Positions 22,872 to 29,700 of a stretch of DNA of 31,388 bases are shown here, piece by piece (position 1 is the first letter of the stretch; every line of letters begins with the position of its first letter). Position numbers and translations under genes: made by a program. Below the pieces are notes generated by a model. It worked only from the letters and a program-made list of their open reading frames with translations. It was not told the DNA's origin and ran no database searches. This stretch comes from an uncultured Collinsella sp. (GTDB taxonomy: Bacteria; Actinomycetota; Coriobacteriia; Coriobacteriales; Coriobacteriaceae), in contig CATWQC010000022.1 of NCBI GenBank assembly GCA_958352845.1, positions 1 to 31,388 of the forward strand. Reading direction: 5' to 3'.

Positions 22872-24251
22872 ATGTTTATCGGAAGAACAGTGGAAATGTC
22901 CGAGCTCAATCGACTGTATGACACGGGCTCCTTTGAGATGCCTGTGATTTACGGCCGCCGTCGCGTAGGTAAAACGCGCCTTATCACAGAGTTCATCCAA
23001 GGTAAGAATGCTATTTACTTTCAAGCTCGTCGTACCAATGCAGAGGCAAACCTGCACGGCTTTAGCCAGGCGATACTTGCAGGCTCGGTTGGTGCTGCAG
23101 GCGTGTCGTTTCGTAGTTTTGACGAAGCGTTCGATGCATTGGCCACCATGGCTCGCACGGAACGTTTGATTGTCGTGATTGACGAGTATCCCTATCTCGC
23201 CCAATCGAATCCCGAGATCAGCTCGTTGCTGCAAGACAAGATCGATCACCTGTACAAAGAGACCAAGCTCATGCTTATCCTGTGCGGGTCGTCGCTTTCG
23301 TTTATGGAGGAACAGGTGTTGGGCTACGAGAGCCCACTATACGGTAGGCGTACGGCCCAGTTTAAGATCATGCCGCTCGATTTTACGACGACCCTCGGGT
23401 TGTGGCAGAGCATGGGTCGCGAAGACGCTGCAGTTTGCTATGGCATGACGGGTGGCATTCCTGCATATATCGAGAAAGTCGATCCTGCCGCACCGCTCAA
23501 GGACAACATCAAACGTCTTTTTCTTACGCCTACGGGCTATCTCTTTGAGGAGCCGAGTAACCTGCTATTGCAAGAGTGCCGCAATCCCGAGCAATATGAT
23601 GCGATCGTGCAAGCAATTGCTCAGGGGCGCTCGAAGATCTCGGAGATTGCGAGCTCTACGGGAATCCCTGCGAGCAACGTAAAGAGCTATGTGGATAAAC
23701 TGGCGTCGTTTGGGATTGTCGAGCGCGAGCTGCCCCTAAACGAGACGAGCAATAAGCGAGCCGTGTATCTGCTGAGCGACCAGATGTTTAGGTTCTGGTA
23801 CATGTTTGTTCCGCAGAACATCGGGCTGATTCAAAACGATATGGCCGAGATGGCGTATAAGCGCATTGAGCCGCACGTATCGGATTACATGGGTACGGTC
23901 TTTGAGCTTATATGCAGGCAGTATGTGTACGAACTCGCGCGGGCGGGCAAGCTCGATGTGGTTCCGGCGAGCGTCGGGCGCTGGTGGGGGACGGATAATC
24001 GCACGCATACGCAGGAAGAAATCGACTTGATTGCTGACGATGGCGAGGGCACTGCACTGTTTGCGGAGTGCAAATGGCGCAATGAGCCGGTGGGCGAAGA
24101 CGTGCTGCAAAAGCTCGTGCACCGAAGCGAGCTCTTTAGACGGCAGCACAAAAGCTATGCGATCTTCTCGAAGCGCGGCTTTACGCAGGGATGTCGGGAT
24201 ACCGCGGAGAGTAGGGGAGACGTCAAGCTGATCTCGTTTGCCGAGATGTGA
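22872..24251 (+). CDS. AAA ATPase with DUF234 C-terminal domain
   Basis: A 459-residue ATP-binding protein of the type common in archaea and gut anaerobes. Walker A is GRRRVGKT (28-35). Walker B lies in LIVVIDEYPYL (about 98-108), and LILCGSSLSFME (about 135-146) fits sensor 1. A winged-helix region follows (ISEIASSTGIPASNVKSYVD, about 256-275). The DUF234 C-terminus shows EEIDLIADDGEGTALFAECKW (about 379-399), an E-x-D...ECK arrangement like a PD-(D/E)xK nuclease core. Function of the family is unknown. Codon use is less GC-rich than the purine operon. The gene is bracketed by 61-62 bp repeats and preceded by a 25-bp palindrome, suggesting a mobile or accessory unit. A fragment of a paralogue lies at 26287-26343. 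Confidence 0.82.
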   Translation: MFIGRTVEMSELNRLYDTGSFEMPVIYGRRRVGKTRLITEFIQGKNAIYFQARRTNAEANLHGFSQAILAGSVGAAGVSFRSFDEAFDALATMARTERLIVVIDEYPYLAQSNPEISSLLQDKIDHLYKETKLMLILCGSSLSFMEEQVLGYESPLYGRRTAQFKIMPLDFTTTLGLWQSMGREDAAVCYGMTGGIPAYIEKVDPAAPLKDNIKRLFLTPTGYLFEEPSNLLLQECRNPEQYDAIVQAIAQGRSKISEIASSTGIPASNVKSYVDKLASFGIVERELPLNETSNKRAVYLLSDQMFRFWYMFVPQNIGLIQNDMAEMAYKRIEPHVSDYMGTVFELICRQYVYELARAGKLDVVPASVGRWWGTDNRTHTQEEIDLIADDGEGTALFAECKWRNEPVGEDVLQKLVHRSELFRRQHKSYAIFSKRGFTQGCRDTAESRGDVKLISFAEM

Positions 24252-24344
24252 GTGCGGGGTAGCTCTGCTCGAGAACAAGAGCCTGTCCTCGAATTGCTGG
24301 AATGGGGCCCTTCTTTTGTCGTGTTGGCTGCCGGCGGAATGTCG

Positions 24345-24715
24345 GCGGAAAGCGCGTCCCAGATTATAGCTCCAGAGTGGGATGGCCTTTCCTGATCGGC
24401 CCCTCGCGGAAAATGCATCCCGGAATGAGCGCTCAGACTGGGACGCATTTTCCGGATCGGCCTTCAAGCGGAAGCTGCGTCCCGGATTCTGGCTCCAGAG
24501 TGGGATGCCGTTTCCGGTTGAGGTCTCTGGCGGAAGCTGTATCCCGGAATCGAGCTTCAGAGTGGGACGTGCTTTCCCGTCAGGAGCTCAAGTGGAAACT
24601 ACGTCCCGGATTCAAGCCTCGGAATGGGACGTGCTTTCCGGAAGGGCTTCAAGCGGAAACTGTGTCCCAGAATCGACATGGCTTCAAGTGGAAAGCGCGT
24701 CTTAGAATACCGCGC
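24345..24715. repeat. tandem array of 61-62 bp palindromic repeats, downstream of the ATPase
   Basis: Units start at about 24345, 24406, 24468, 24530, 24592, 24653 (shortened) and 24688 (partial). Five are full length at steps of 61-62 nt. Each unit is an imperfect hairpin, clearest at 24406-24454, where GGAAAATGCATCCC and GGGACGCATTTTCC pair in 13 of 14 positions. The centre is often also palindromic (TCTGGCTCCAGA, GAGCGCTC). Short reading frames through it are by-products of the repeat. It is not a CRISPR array: there are no unique spacers. Confidence 0.8.
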
Positions 24716-24810
24716 CGGCGTTTTTGGCGGTTGTGGTGGGCAAGGGGAGCATCGCCTACACACGCGACGACGGCGTGGCGGTGATCCCCATGGCGGCACT
24801 TGGGGCGTAG
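24706..24810 (+). pseudogene. C-terminal coding remnant of an unidentified protein
   Basis: An open frame bounded upstream by a stop at 24703 reads FLAVVVGKGSIAYTRDDGVA and ends VIPMAALGA at TAG 24808-24810. The pattern looks like a conserved protein C-terminus (possibly from another ATPase family), but the body of the gene is gone, apparently replaced by the repeat array. I do not recognise it firmly. Confidence 0.35.
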
Positions 24811-24851
24811 TGGTTTTGCGGGGCGTCGGGCTTCCTTTACCGAAAATCCAT

Positions 24852-24880
24852 TTGGTAAACCAGATGCTCGCGGATAGAAT
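24852..24880 (+). promoter_or_regulatory. promoter of antisense RNA, cassette copy 1
   Basis: TTGGTA (24852-24857), 17-nt spacer, TAGAAT (24875-24880). The same arrangement is conserved in copy 2 at 25946-25974 despite changes in the spacer, which supports it as a real promoter. Confidence 0.6.
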
Positions 24881-24886
24881 AAAGTC

Positions 24887-24961
24887 GACGGCAGCCCAAG
24901 TGGTGAAGAGCTGGGCAGCGCCGTTGCTTGGTCAAGAGGTCAGCGCCTTAATGGCAGCGAC
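24887..24961 (+). ncRNA. candidate antitoxin RNA, cassette copy 1
   Basis: Predicted RNA beginning about 7 nt after TAGAAT. It holds the conserved stem GACGGCAGCCCA / TGGGCAGCGCCGT shared with copy 2, and an end hairpin GTCAGCGCC / GGCAGCGAC (24939-24961). It overlaps the 3' end of the decayed peptide frame on the other strand. Ends are inferred, not mapped. Confidence 0.4.
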
Positions 24962-25053
24962 TTGTTATGCTTCGAATGCTGCTTGAGTGCCTCGGATAGT
25001 TCGATAAGCGCCATGAAGAGCGAGACCAAAGCAACCAAGAGCTCTGTGAGCTC
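24940..25053 (-). pseudogene. decayed type I toxin-like peptide gene, cassette copy 1
   Basis: The leftward frame reads ELTELLVALVSLFMALIELS then EALKQHSKHNKSLPLRR, clearly related to the 41-residue peptide of copy 2 (shared LVSL, ALI, LSEALKQ). The start codon and Shine-Dalgarno are missing: no ATG, GTG or TTG precedes the hydrophobic part in frame after the upstream TGA. It is therefore a broken copy. Confidence 0.6.
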
Positions 25054-25060
25054 TGATGGG

Positions 25061-25104
25061 CCCGGGATGACCTCTGATTCAAGTCATCGGGCCTCAATCT
25101 TTTT
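25061..25104 (+). terminator. terminator-like repeat
   Basis: GATGAC (25066-25071) pairs with GTCATC (25083-25088), then GGGCCTCAATCTTTTT with a T-run at 25100-25104. A related sequence (GGAATGACCTCTGACTCAAG) lies after the exonuclease gene at 27168. No intact rightward gene precedes this copy, so it may be left from a lost gene. Confidence 0.4.
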
Positions 25105-25186
25105 CACACATTCGAATAGGCGGGCGACTCTTTTGGGGCTGTCTGCGTGGCGCGTGCCTGGTGCATGGCACTGCATCCCGCTTTTG

Positions 25187-25223
25187 TGTCCGCACGGGCG
25201 GCTACGCTTACCGCAACGTAGCC
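25187..25223. repeat. short duplicated segment, copy 1
   Basis: These 37 nt, starting TGTCCGCACGGGCG, match 26346-26382 at about 32 of 37 positions. Both copies sit at the far end of a toxin-antitoxin cassette and just before a gene start (SIMPL protein here, exonuclease there). This implies duplication of a whole intergenic cassette. Confidence 0.6.
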
Positions 25224-25245
25224 ATTCGTGGAAAGGACGGATGCC

Positions 25246-25899
25246 ATGTCGATGGATAAAACTGGGTTCGTGAGCGTTGGCGCCGAGATCGAGGACGAGG
25301 TGATGCCCGATCGCGTCGTGTTTAGCATCTGCTTTGGGGGAAGCTTCGATACCAAGGAGGCGTGCCTGAACGACTACAACGCCGATCGCGTTAAGGTCGC
25401 TGCGGCATTGGTGCCCTTTGGTTTGGATGACGAGCTAACGTGTCGCGGTTACGCCTGCTACGCGCGAACGACACGCAGAAAGGCGACGATCACTGGCTAT
25501 AGCTACCATGCCTACGGCACAATCGCCGCGTCGATTGACGCCGTCGATGTCGCCGCTATATGGACGGCTCTTAACACCTGCGGTTCGCGCGCTGACATGA
25601 GCGTAGGTTTTGATCTAGCCGACCGGCGTGCTGCCGAGGATGCCCTCATCGCCCGCGTCGTCAAGCGAGCCCGCAACAATGCGCAGGCGCTTGCGGCGGC
25701 ATCGGGTTCTAAGCTGGATGGCGTCAAGCATATCTCCTACAACAGTCAGCTTGGCAGCATGGATCGGCTTTGCTATGCAAGTGCGGCCGATTTTGCGCTC
25801 GGAGCTCCTGCGGGATCGGCTGATTCCAAGGTGACGGTGCTGGAGCCAGAGCCTATCGAGGTCGAGTGCTCCGTGGATGTGGAATGGTGGCTGGAGTAG
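25246..25899 (+). CDS. SIMPL domain (DUF541) protein
   Basis: A 217-residue protein. The N-terminal half has the pattern of SIMPL domains (SVGAEIEDEVMPDRVVFSIC, about 9-28). The middle helix RVVKRARNNAQALAAASGSK (about 139-158) is the family's A-rich helix. The end VLEPEPIEVECSVDVEWWLE matches the family C-terminus. Most SIMPL proteins are exported; no signal peptide is seen here, so this one is probably cytoplasmic. The function of the family is poorly known (oligomeric, stress- or signalling-linked). Start ATG 25246 has AAAGGA upstream; the GTG at 25228 lacks one. It stands between two cassette copies. Confidence 0.7.
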   Translation: MSMDKTGFVSVGAEIEDEVMPDRVVFSICFGGSFDTKEACLNDYNADRVKVAAALVPFGLDDELTCRGYACYARTTRRKATITGYSYHAYGTIAASIDAVDVAAIWTALNTCGSRADMSVGFDLADRRAAEDALIARVVKRARNNAQALAAASGSKLDGVKHISYNSQLGSMDRLCYASAADFALGAPAGSADSKVTVLEPEPIEVECSVDVEWWLE

Positions 25900-25945
25900 A
25901 GGGGCGAGCCCGGGCGAGCCCCGGACTTCGTAACCGAAATTCCAT

Positions 25946-25974
25946 TTGTTAAACCTGGCACCCGTGGGTAGAAT
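25946..25974 (+). promoter_or_regulatory. promoter of antisense RNA, cassette copy 2
   Basis: TTGTTA (25946-25951), 17-nt spacer, TAGAAT (25969-25974). Same layout as copy 1 at 24852-24880. It would start a short rightward RNA at about 25981. Confidence 0.65.
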
Positions 25975-25980
25975 AAGGTC

Positions 25981-26066
25981 GACGGCAGCCCAAGGGTGAT
26001 AGCTGGGCAGCGCCGTTACTTCGATTAAGGGGTCAATGCCTTAGAGGCGTCGGCCCCTCTTCTTTT
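25981..26066 (+). ncRNA. candidate type I antitoxin RNA, cassette copy 2
   Basis: Predicted RNA of about 86 nt. It contains the stem ACGGCAGCCCA / TGGGCAGCGCCGT (25982-26016), conserved in copy 1, and ends in a nested terminator: AGGGG (26028-26032), GCCT (26038-26041), AGGC (26045-26048), CCCCT (26054-26058), then CTTCTTTT. The terminator overlaps the last codons of the leftward toxin-like gene, so the two transcripts would pair at their 3' ends, as in TxpA/RatA-type systems. Ends are inferred. Confidence 0.55.
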
Positions 26067-26166
26067 GCTTCGTACGCTGCTTAAGTGCCTCGGAAAGTCC
26101 GATAAGCGCCGTGAGGAGCGAGACCAAAGCGGTCAGGAGCTTCACGAAATCAATCAGATCGGTCAT
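26041..26166 (-). CDS. small hydrophobic peptide, candidate type I toxin
   Basis: A 41-residue leftward gene. The peptide begins MTDLIDFVK, continues with one hydrophobic segment LLTALVSLLTALIGL (about residues 10-24), and ends in the strongly basic tail KQRTKQKKRGRRL. This layout (short start, one membrane helix, basic end) is that of type I toxins and holin-like peptides. ATG 26164-26166 is chosen because GGGAGGTG lies 6 nt upstream; another ATG two codons earlier would abut the Shine-Dalgarno. The Shine-Dalgarno can pair with CCTCC just upstream in the mRNA. An opposing RNA overlaps its 3' end. The name of the family is not known to me, and toxicity is inference. Confidence 0.65.
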   Translation of the reverse strand: MTDLIDFVKLLTALVSLLTALIGLSEALKQRTKQKKRGRRL

Positions 26167-26174
26167 GGGCATCA

Positions 26175-26192
26175 CCTCCCGTCGCATGGAGG
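26175..26192 (-). promoter_or_regulatory. Shine-Dalgarno-masking hairpin of the toxin-like gene
   Basis: On the leftward mRNA, CCTCC (complement of 26188-26192) can pair with GGAGG (complement of 26175-26179), the core of the ribosome site, across an 8-nt loop. Hidden ribosome sites of this kind are typical of type I toxin mRNAs. Confidence 0.5.
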
Positions 26193-26286
26193 GCGCTGCC
26201 CGGCACATGGAACTGCCGTCAACAATAACCAGTCTATCAAACTGCAGCCATAAATACGAATATATGTTCGATAATAACAGCGATCT

Positions 26287-26343
26287 GGCCATCTCAAAAC
26301 GCAGCTTTACGCAAGGATGCCGGGTAGCCGCGCTGGGCGATTT
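26287..26343 (+). pseudogene. fragment of a second DUF234-type ATPase
   Basis: The frame reads LAISKRSFTQGCRVAALGDF, matching the C-terminal end of the ATPase at 22872-24251 (AIFSKRGFTQGCRDTAESRG). Only about 19 codons remain. It shows that another copy of that gene once lay here. Confidence 0.55.
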
Positions 26344-26345
26344 CA

Positions 26346-26382
26346 TGTCCGCACGGGCGCCTATCCTTACGGCAATGTAGCC
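26346..26382. repeat. short duplicated segment, copy 2
   Basis: Partner of 25187-25223 (about 86% identical over 37 nt). It directly follows the ATPase fragment and precedes the exonuclease start. Confidence 0.6.
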
Positions 26383-26424
26383 ACCTATGTAGCAAGCGGC
26401 AGTTGACGGAGAGAGGCCGTAACC

Positions 26425-27159
26425 GTGTCAGCTGAAAAGACGCCGTGTATCTCGGCTATCGATACGACGAACTTTGCGCGCCAAATTGTGCTGGATTTTG
26501 AGTTTGCGCCGGTGCCAAAGCAGCGCCAGCGCCGCGGACTGCGCAACGAGATTATCGAGGTCGGCGCTGTTAAGCTCGATTACCACGGCAACGTGATGGG
26601 CGAGTTCTCGCAGTTTGTGCAGACGGAATATGCCGAAGGCGTTGCGTATCCCGTCCGCGAGCTCACGGGGATATCGGCCGTGGATACCGCCATGGCTGAT
26701 CCTCTCTACGTGGTGATGAAAAGGCTCAACGATTGGATCGGTCGCTACTCCGCCCAGGTGGTCTGCTGGAGCGGGGCGGACCGGCGACAGCTTTTGACCG
26801 AGTGTCAGGCAAAGCACATCGACCTTTCCGCATTTCCTACGGACTGGGCCGACCTGCAGGCGTTTTACACCTCGATCATGGATGTGGGCAGCCACGGGTG
26901 CGTCTCTTTGGGTGACGCGGCAACGTGGTTTGGCATCGAGTTCGACGAGTCGACGGGCCACGCCCACAGCGCCTTAGCCGGTGCGCGCGTGACCGCCAAG
27001 TTGCTCAAGCAGGTGATGGACGGGAACTATCACGTGAGCCCGCGCGCCCAGGAGATCCGCCAGCGGTGGGGGATGGGCGAGCGAGCCCAGACGCGCCTCT
27101 CCAGCAGGTGCCCCGAGCTGAGCGATCTGCTGCTGAAGCTGAAGGCGGAGGGGAGGTAG
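26425..27159 (+). CDS. DnaQ-like (DEDDh superfamily) 3'-5' exonuclease, incomplete active site
   Basis: A 244-residue protein. IVLDFEFAPV (about 21-30) supplies the first Asp and Glu; NEIIEVGAVKLDYHGNVMGE (about 41-60) and FVQTEYAEGV follow as in KapD/DnaQ-type domains. CWSGADRRQLL (about 113-123) offers the middle Asp. The last motif, normally H-x-A-L-x-D-A, reads HSALAGA (about 176-182): the final metal-binding Asp is Gly. A single GAT/GAC to GGT/GGC type change would explain this. Activity may be lost or altered. Start is GTG 26425 with GAGAGG about 8 nt upstream; no ATG lies near. It begins 43 nt after the duplicated segment. Confidence 0.75.
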   Translation: MSAEKTPCISAIDTTNFARQIVLDFEFAPVPKQRQRRGLRNEIIEVGAVKLDYHGNVMGEFSQFVQTEYAEGVAYPVRELTGISAVDTAMADPLYVVMKRLNDWIGRYSAQVVCWSGADRRQLLTECQAKHIDLSAFPTDWADLQAFYTSIMDVGSHGCVSLGDAATWFGIEFDESTGHAHSALAGARVTAKLLKQVMDGNYHVSPRAQEIRQRWGMGERAQTRLSSRCPELSDLLLKLKAEGR

Positions 27160-27167
27160 GCGGGACT

Positions 27168-27215
27168 CCGGGAATGACCTCTGACTCAAGTCAACGGGGC
27201 TCATTTTGCTTTCTT
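27168..27215 (+). terminator. putative terminator after the exonuclease gene
   Basis: TGACCTCTGACTCAAGTCA forms a short hairpin (TGAC/GTCA), followed by ATTTTGCTTTCTTT. It is a sequence relative of 25061-25104. The stem is weak, so confidence is low. The gap to hsdR (27216-27350) is AT-rich, with no convincing promoter pair found. Confidence 0.35.
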
Positions 27216-27350
27216 TGGAGCTTTCTCACGGGGCTGACTTTACTTCGTCTCATTTCGTATAAAGCGGCTGCTAGATTGCATAGTGATGATAAAATTAATC
27301 AACTCAACATCAATAGCTGTCGCTTTGCGCAATGAGGGGTTCCGAGACGT

Positions 27351-29681
27351 ATGAACGAGTCTGACACACGGCTTAAACTCATTGATCCTGCGATTATGAA
27401 GTCGTGGGATCGCAATACCCAAGTCTTCACTGAGTATTTCTTTACCAGTGGCGAGATCGTTGTGCGCGGAAGTATGGTCACCCGTAAAGACAAGAAGAAG
27501 GCTGACTACCTTCTGATGTATGCTCCGGGCATCCCTATCGCAATCGTCGAGGCTAAGGATACGGAGCACACCGTTGATGCCGGTCTCCAACAGGGGATGG
27601 GATATGCCCAGCTGCTCGATATTCCGTTTGCGTACAGCTCAAACGGAAAGGGTTTTGTTGAGCACGATTTTCTTACCGGGAAAGAGCGCACTCTTGCCAT
27701 GGACGAGTTTCCCACTCCGGCGGAACTTTGGACACGATACTCAAAAGCTAAGGGGCTTGAACATCCGTATAGCCAGGAGATTGTGACCGCTCCGTATTAC
27801 CAGGAGCACGGCGGCAATCATCCTCGCTACTATCAGTGCATCGCCATCAATCGTACGCTTGAAGCTATTGCGCGAGGTAAGAATCGCATCTTGCTCGTTA
27901 TGGCAACGGGAACGGGAAAGACTTTTACGGCTTTTCAAATCGTTCATCGCTTGCGACAGACTACCGAGGTTCGTAAGGTTCTCTATCTGGCGGACCGCAA
28001 TATTCTCGTCGATCAGACCATAGACGGCGATTTCAAGCCTCTCAAGAGGGTTACAACCAAGGTCGTAGGTCGAAAGCTCGATTCTGCTTACGAGGTCTAT
28101 TTCTCGCTCTACCAACAGCTTGTTGGAGAAAACGGTGAAGAAATATTCCGCGAGTTCGACTCGGAATTCTTCGATTTGATTATCGTCGACGAGTGCCATC
28201 GCGGAAGCGCCGCGGCGGACTCCGCATGGCGTAAGGTACTCGAGTATTTCAATTGCGCAATTCAAATCGGTATGACGGCTACGCCAAAGGAGACTGAAGA
28301 GGTTTCAAACATTACCTACTTCGGCGAACCTGTCTACACCTACTCCCTTAAACAGGGAATCGAGGATGGCTTTCTCGCCCCGTATAAAGTTATTCGTCCT
28401 AAGCTGAACGTCGACATTTACGGATACCGTACTGAGGAAGGCACCATAGATGATCGCGGCGAAGCTCTGCCCAAACGTGTTTTCGAGAAGCAAGACTTCG
28501 ACAGCGAGATTGTCATCAAAGAGCGCTACGAGGAAGTTGCCAAGCGGATAACTCAATTTCTAAAGGAGACGAATCGTTACTCCAAGACCATAGTCTTTTG
28601 CGTTGACATCGAGCATGCCGAAAATATGCGACGTGCCCTTGTAAACGAGAACGCCGATATCGTAAGAGATCACCCCACCTACATCATGAAGATTACGGGT
28701 GACGACAGGGAAGGTAAGGCTCAGTTAGATAACTTCATCGACCCCGACGAGAAATACCCGACCATCGTTACGACTTCGAAGCTTCTCACCACTGGCGTTA
28801 ATTGCAAGACGTGTAAGGTAGTCGTGCTCGACAACAAGTTCGGTGAGCACGGAATGACGGAGTTCAAACAGATTATTGGTCGCGGCACCCGTATTTGCGA
28901 GGACTATGGCAAGCTCTACTTCACTATCCTCGATTTTCGCGATGCGTCTCGCTTGTTCGCTGATCCCGAGTTCGATGGCGAGCCTGTTGTTGTGTTTGAG
29001 CCCAATCCGGATGACCCCATTGCGAACCCGGATTCCGGTGGCAATGGCGGCGGCCCCGTCCCGCCTTCGCCTCCGATCGTAGACCCACCCGTATTACCGC
29101 CGGACGATCCGTCCTCCCATGTGAAATATCACGTTCATGGGGCCGATGTCTATGTAGTGTCGGAGATGGTGCAGTATTACTCCTCCGATGGCCTTCTTGT
29201 AACTGAGAGCCTTAAGGACTATACGAGAAAAAACATCCTTGGCGAATACGACACTCTTGACCACTTCCTAGCGGCGTGGAACTCTGAACATAAGAAGCAG
29301 GCGATTATCGATGAGCTGCGCGCTCATGGCGTATTTCTGGATGAGCTGCGGCTTGAGACTGGACAAGAGCAAATGAGCGACTTTGACCTCATTTGCCATA
29401 TTGCTTACGACCAGAGGCCCCTGACGCGCAGCGAGAGAGCCAATAGCGTCAAGAAGAAGGGCGTGCTTTATGAGTATGCCGGCGTCGCGCGCGAGGTCCT
29501 TGAGGCACTTCTCGACAAATATGCGACGTCGAACCTCGTAGACTTGGACGACACCCACGTCCTCGACCTTGAGGAATTCCGTCGGTTTGGCAGCCCAATG
29601 AAGATCGTCGCCGCATTCGGCGGCAAACAACAGTACATTCAGGCAGCGCAGATGCTCGAGGACGAGCTCTACATCGCATAG
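27351..29681 (+). CDS. hsdR: type I restriction enzyme, R (motor/nuclease) subunit
   Basis: A 776-residue ATP-dependent translocase and endonuclease subunit. The N-terminal nuclease core is KKADYLLMYAPGIPIAIVEAKD (D52, E67, K69; split here between D52 and E67-K69). Walker A MATGTGKT lies near 184-191 and the DEAD-box motif IIVDECHRGS near 277-286, followed by MTATPKETEE (about 305). The second helicase half holds TTGVNCKTCKVVVLDNKFG (about 482) and IGRGTRICEDYGKLYFT (about 508). A Pro/Gly-rich linker (about 565-585) leads to the C-terminal assembly domain of the EcoEI type. Codon use is less GC-rich than the metabolic operons, suggesting transfer. It is first in hsdR-hsdM-hsdS. Confidence 0.93.
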   Translation: MNESDTRLKLIDPAIMKSWDRNTQVFTEYFFTSGEIVVRGSMVTRKDKKKADYLLMYAPGIPIAIVEAKDTEHTVDAGLQQGMGYAQLLDIPFAYSSNGKGFVEHDFLTGKERTLAMDEFPTPAELWTRYSKAKGLEHPYSQEIVTAPYYQEHGGNHPRYYQCIAINRTLEAIARGKNRILLVMATGTGKTFTAFQIVHRLRQTTEVRKVLYLADRNILVDQTIDGDFKPLKRVTTKVVGRKLDSAYEVYFSLYQQLVGENGEEIFREFDSEFFDLIIVDECHRGSAAADSAWRKVLEYFNCAIQIGMTATPKETEEVSNITYFGEPVYTYSLKQGIEDGFLAPYKVIRPKLNVDIYGYRTEEGTIDDRGEALPKRVFEKQDFDSEIVIKERYEEVAKRITQFLKETNRYSKTIVFCVDIEHAENMRRALVNENADIVRDHPTYIMKITGDDREGKAQLDNFIDPDEKYPTIVTTSKLLTTGVNCKTCKVVVLDNKFGEHGMTEFKQIIGRGTRICEDYGKLYFTILDFRDASRLFADPEFDGEPVVVFEPNPDDPIANPDSGGNGGGPVPPSPPIVDPPVLPPDDPSSHVKYHVHGADVYVVSEMVQYYSSDGLLVTESLKDYTRKNILGEYDTLDHFLAAWNSEHKKQAIIDELRAHGVFLDELRLETGQEQMSDFDLICHIAYDQRPLTRSERANSVKKKGVLYEYAGVAREVLEALLDKYATSNLVDLDDTHVLDLEEFRRFGSPMKIVAAFGGKQQYIQAAQMLEDELYIA

Positions 29682-29700
29682 AGAAAGGTAACGATAGCAA

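Noticed and set aside
24345..24715. CRISPR array
   Set aside because: The repeat fills the whole 61-62 nt step; there are no unique spacers of even length and no cas genes. Units are imperfect palindromes.
24302..24784. 160-residue rightward reading frame across the repeat array
   Set aside because: Its translation is only the repeated palindromic unit in several phases, with no conserved domain or ribosome site.
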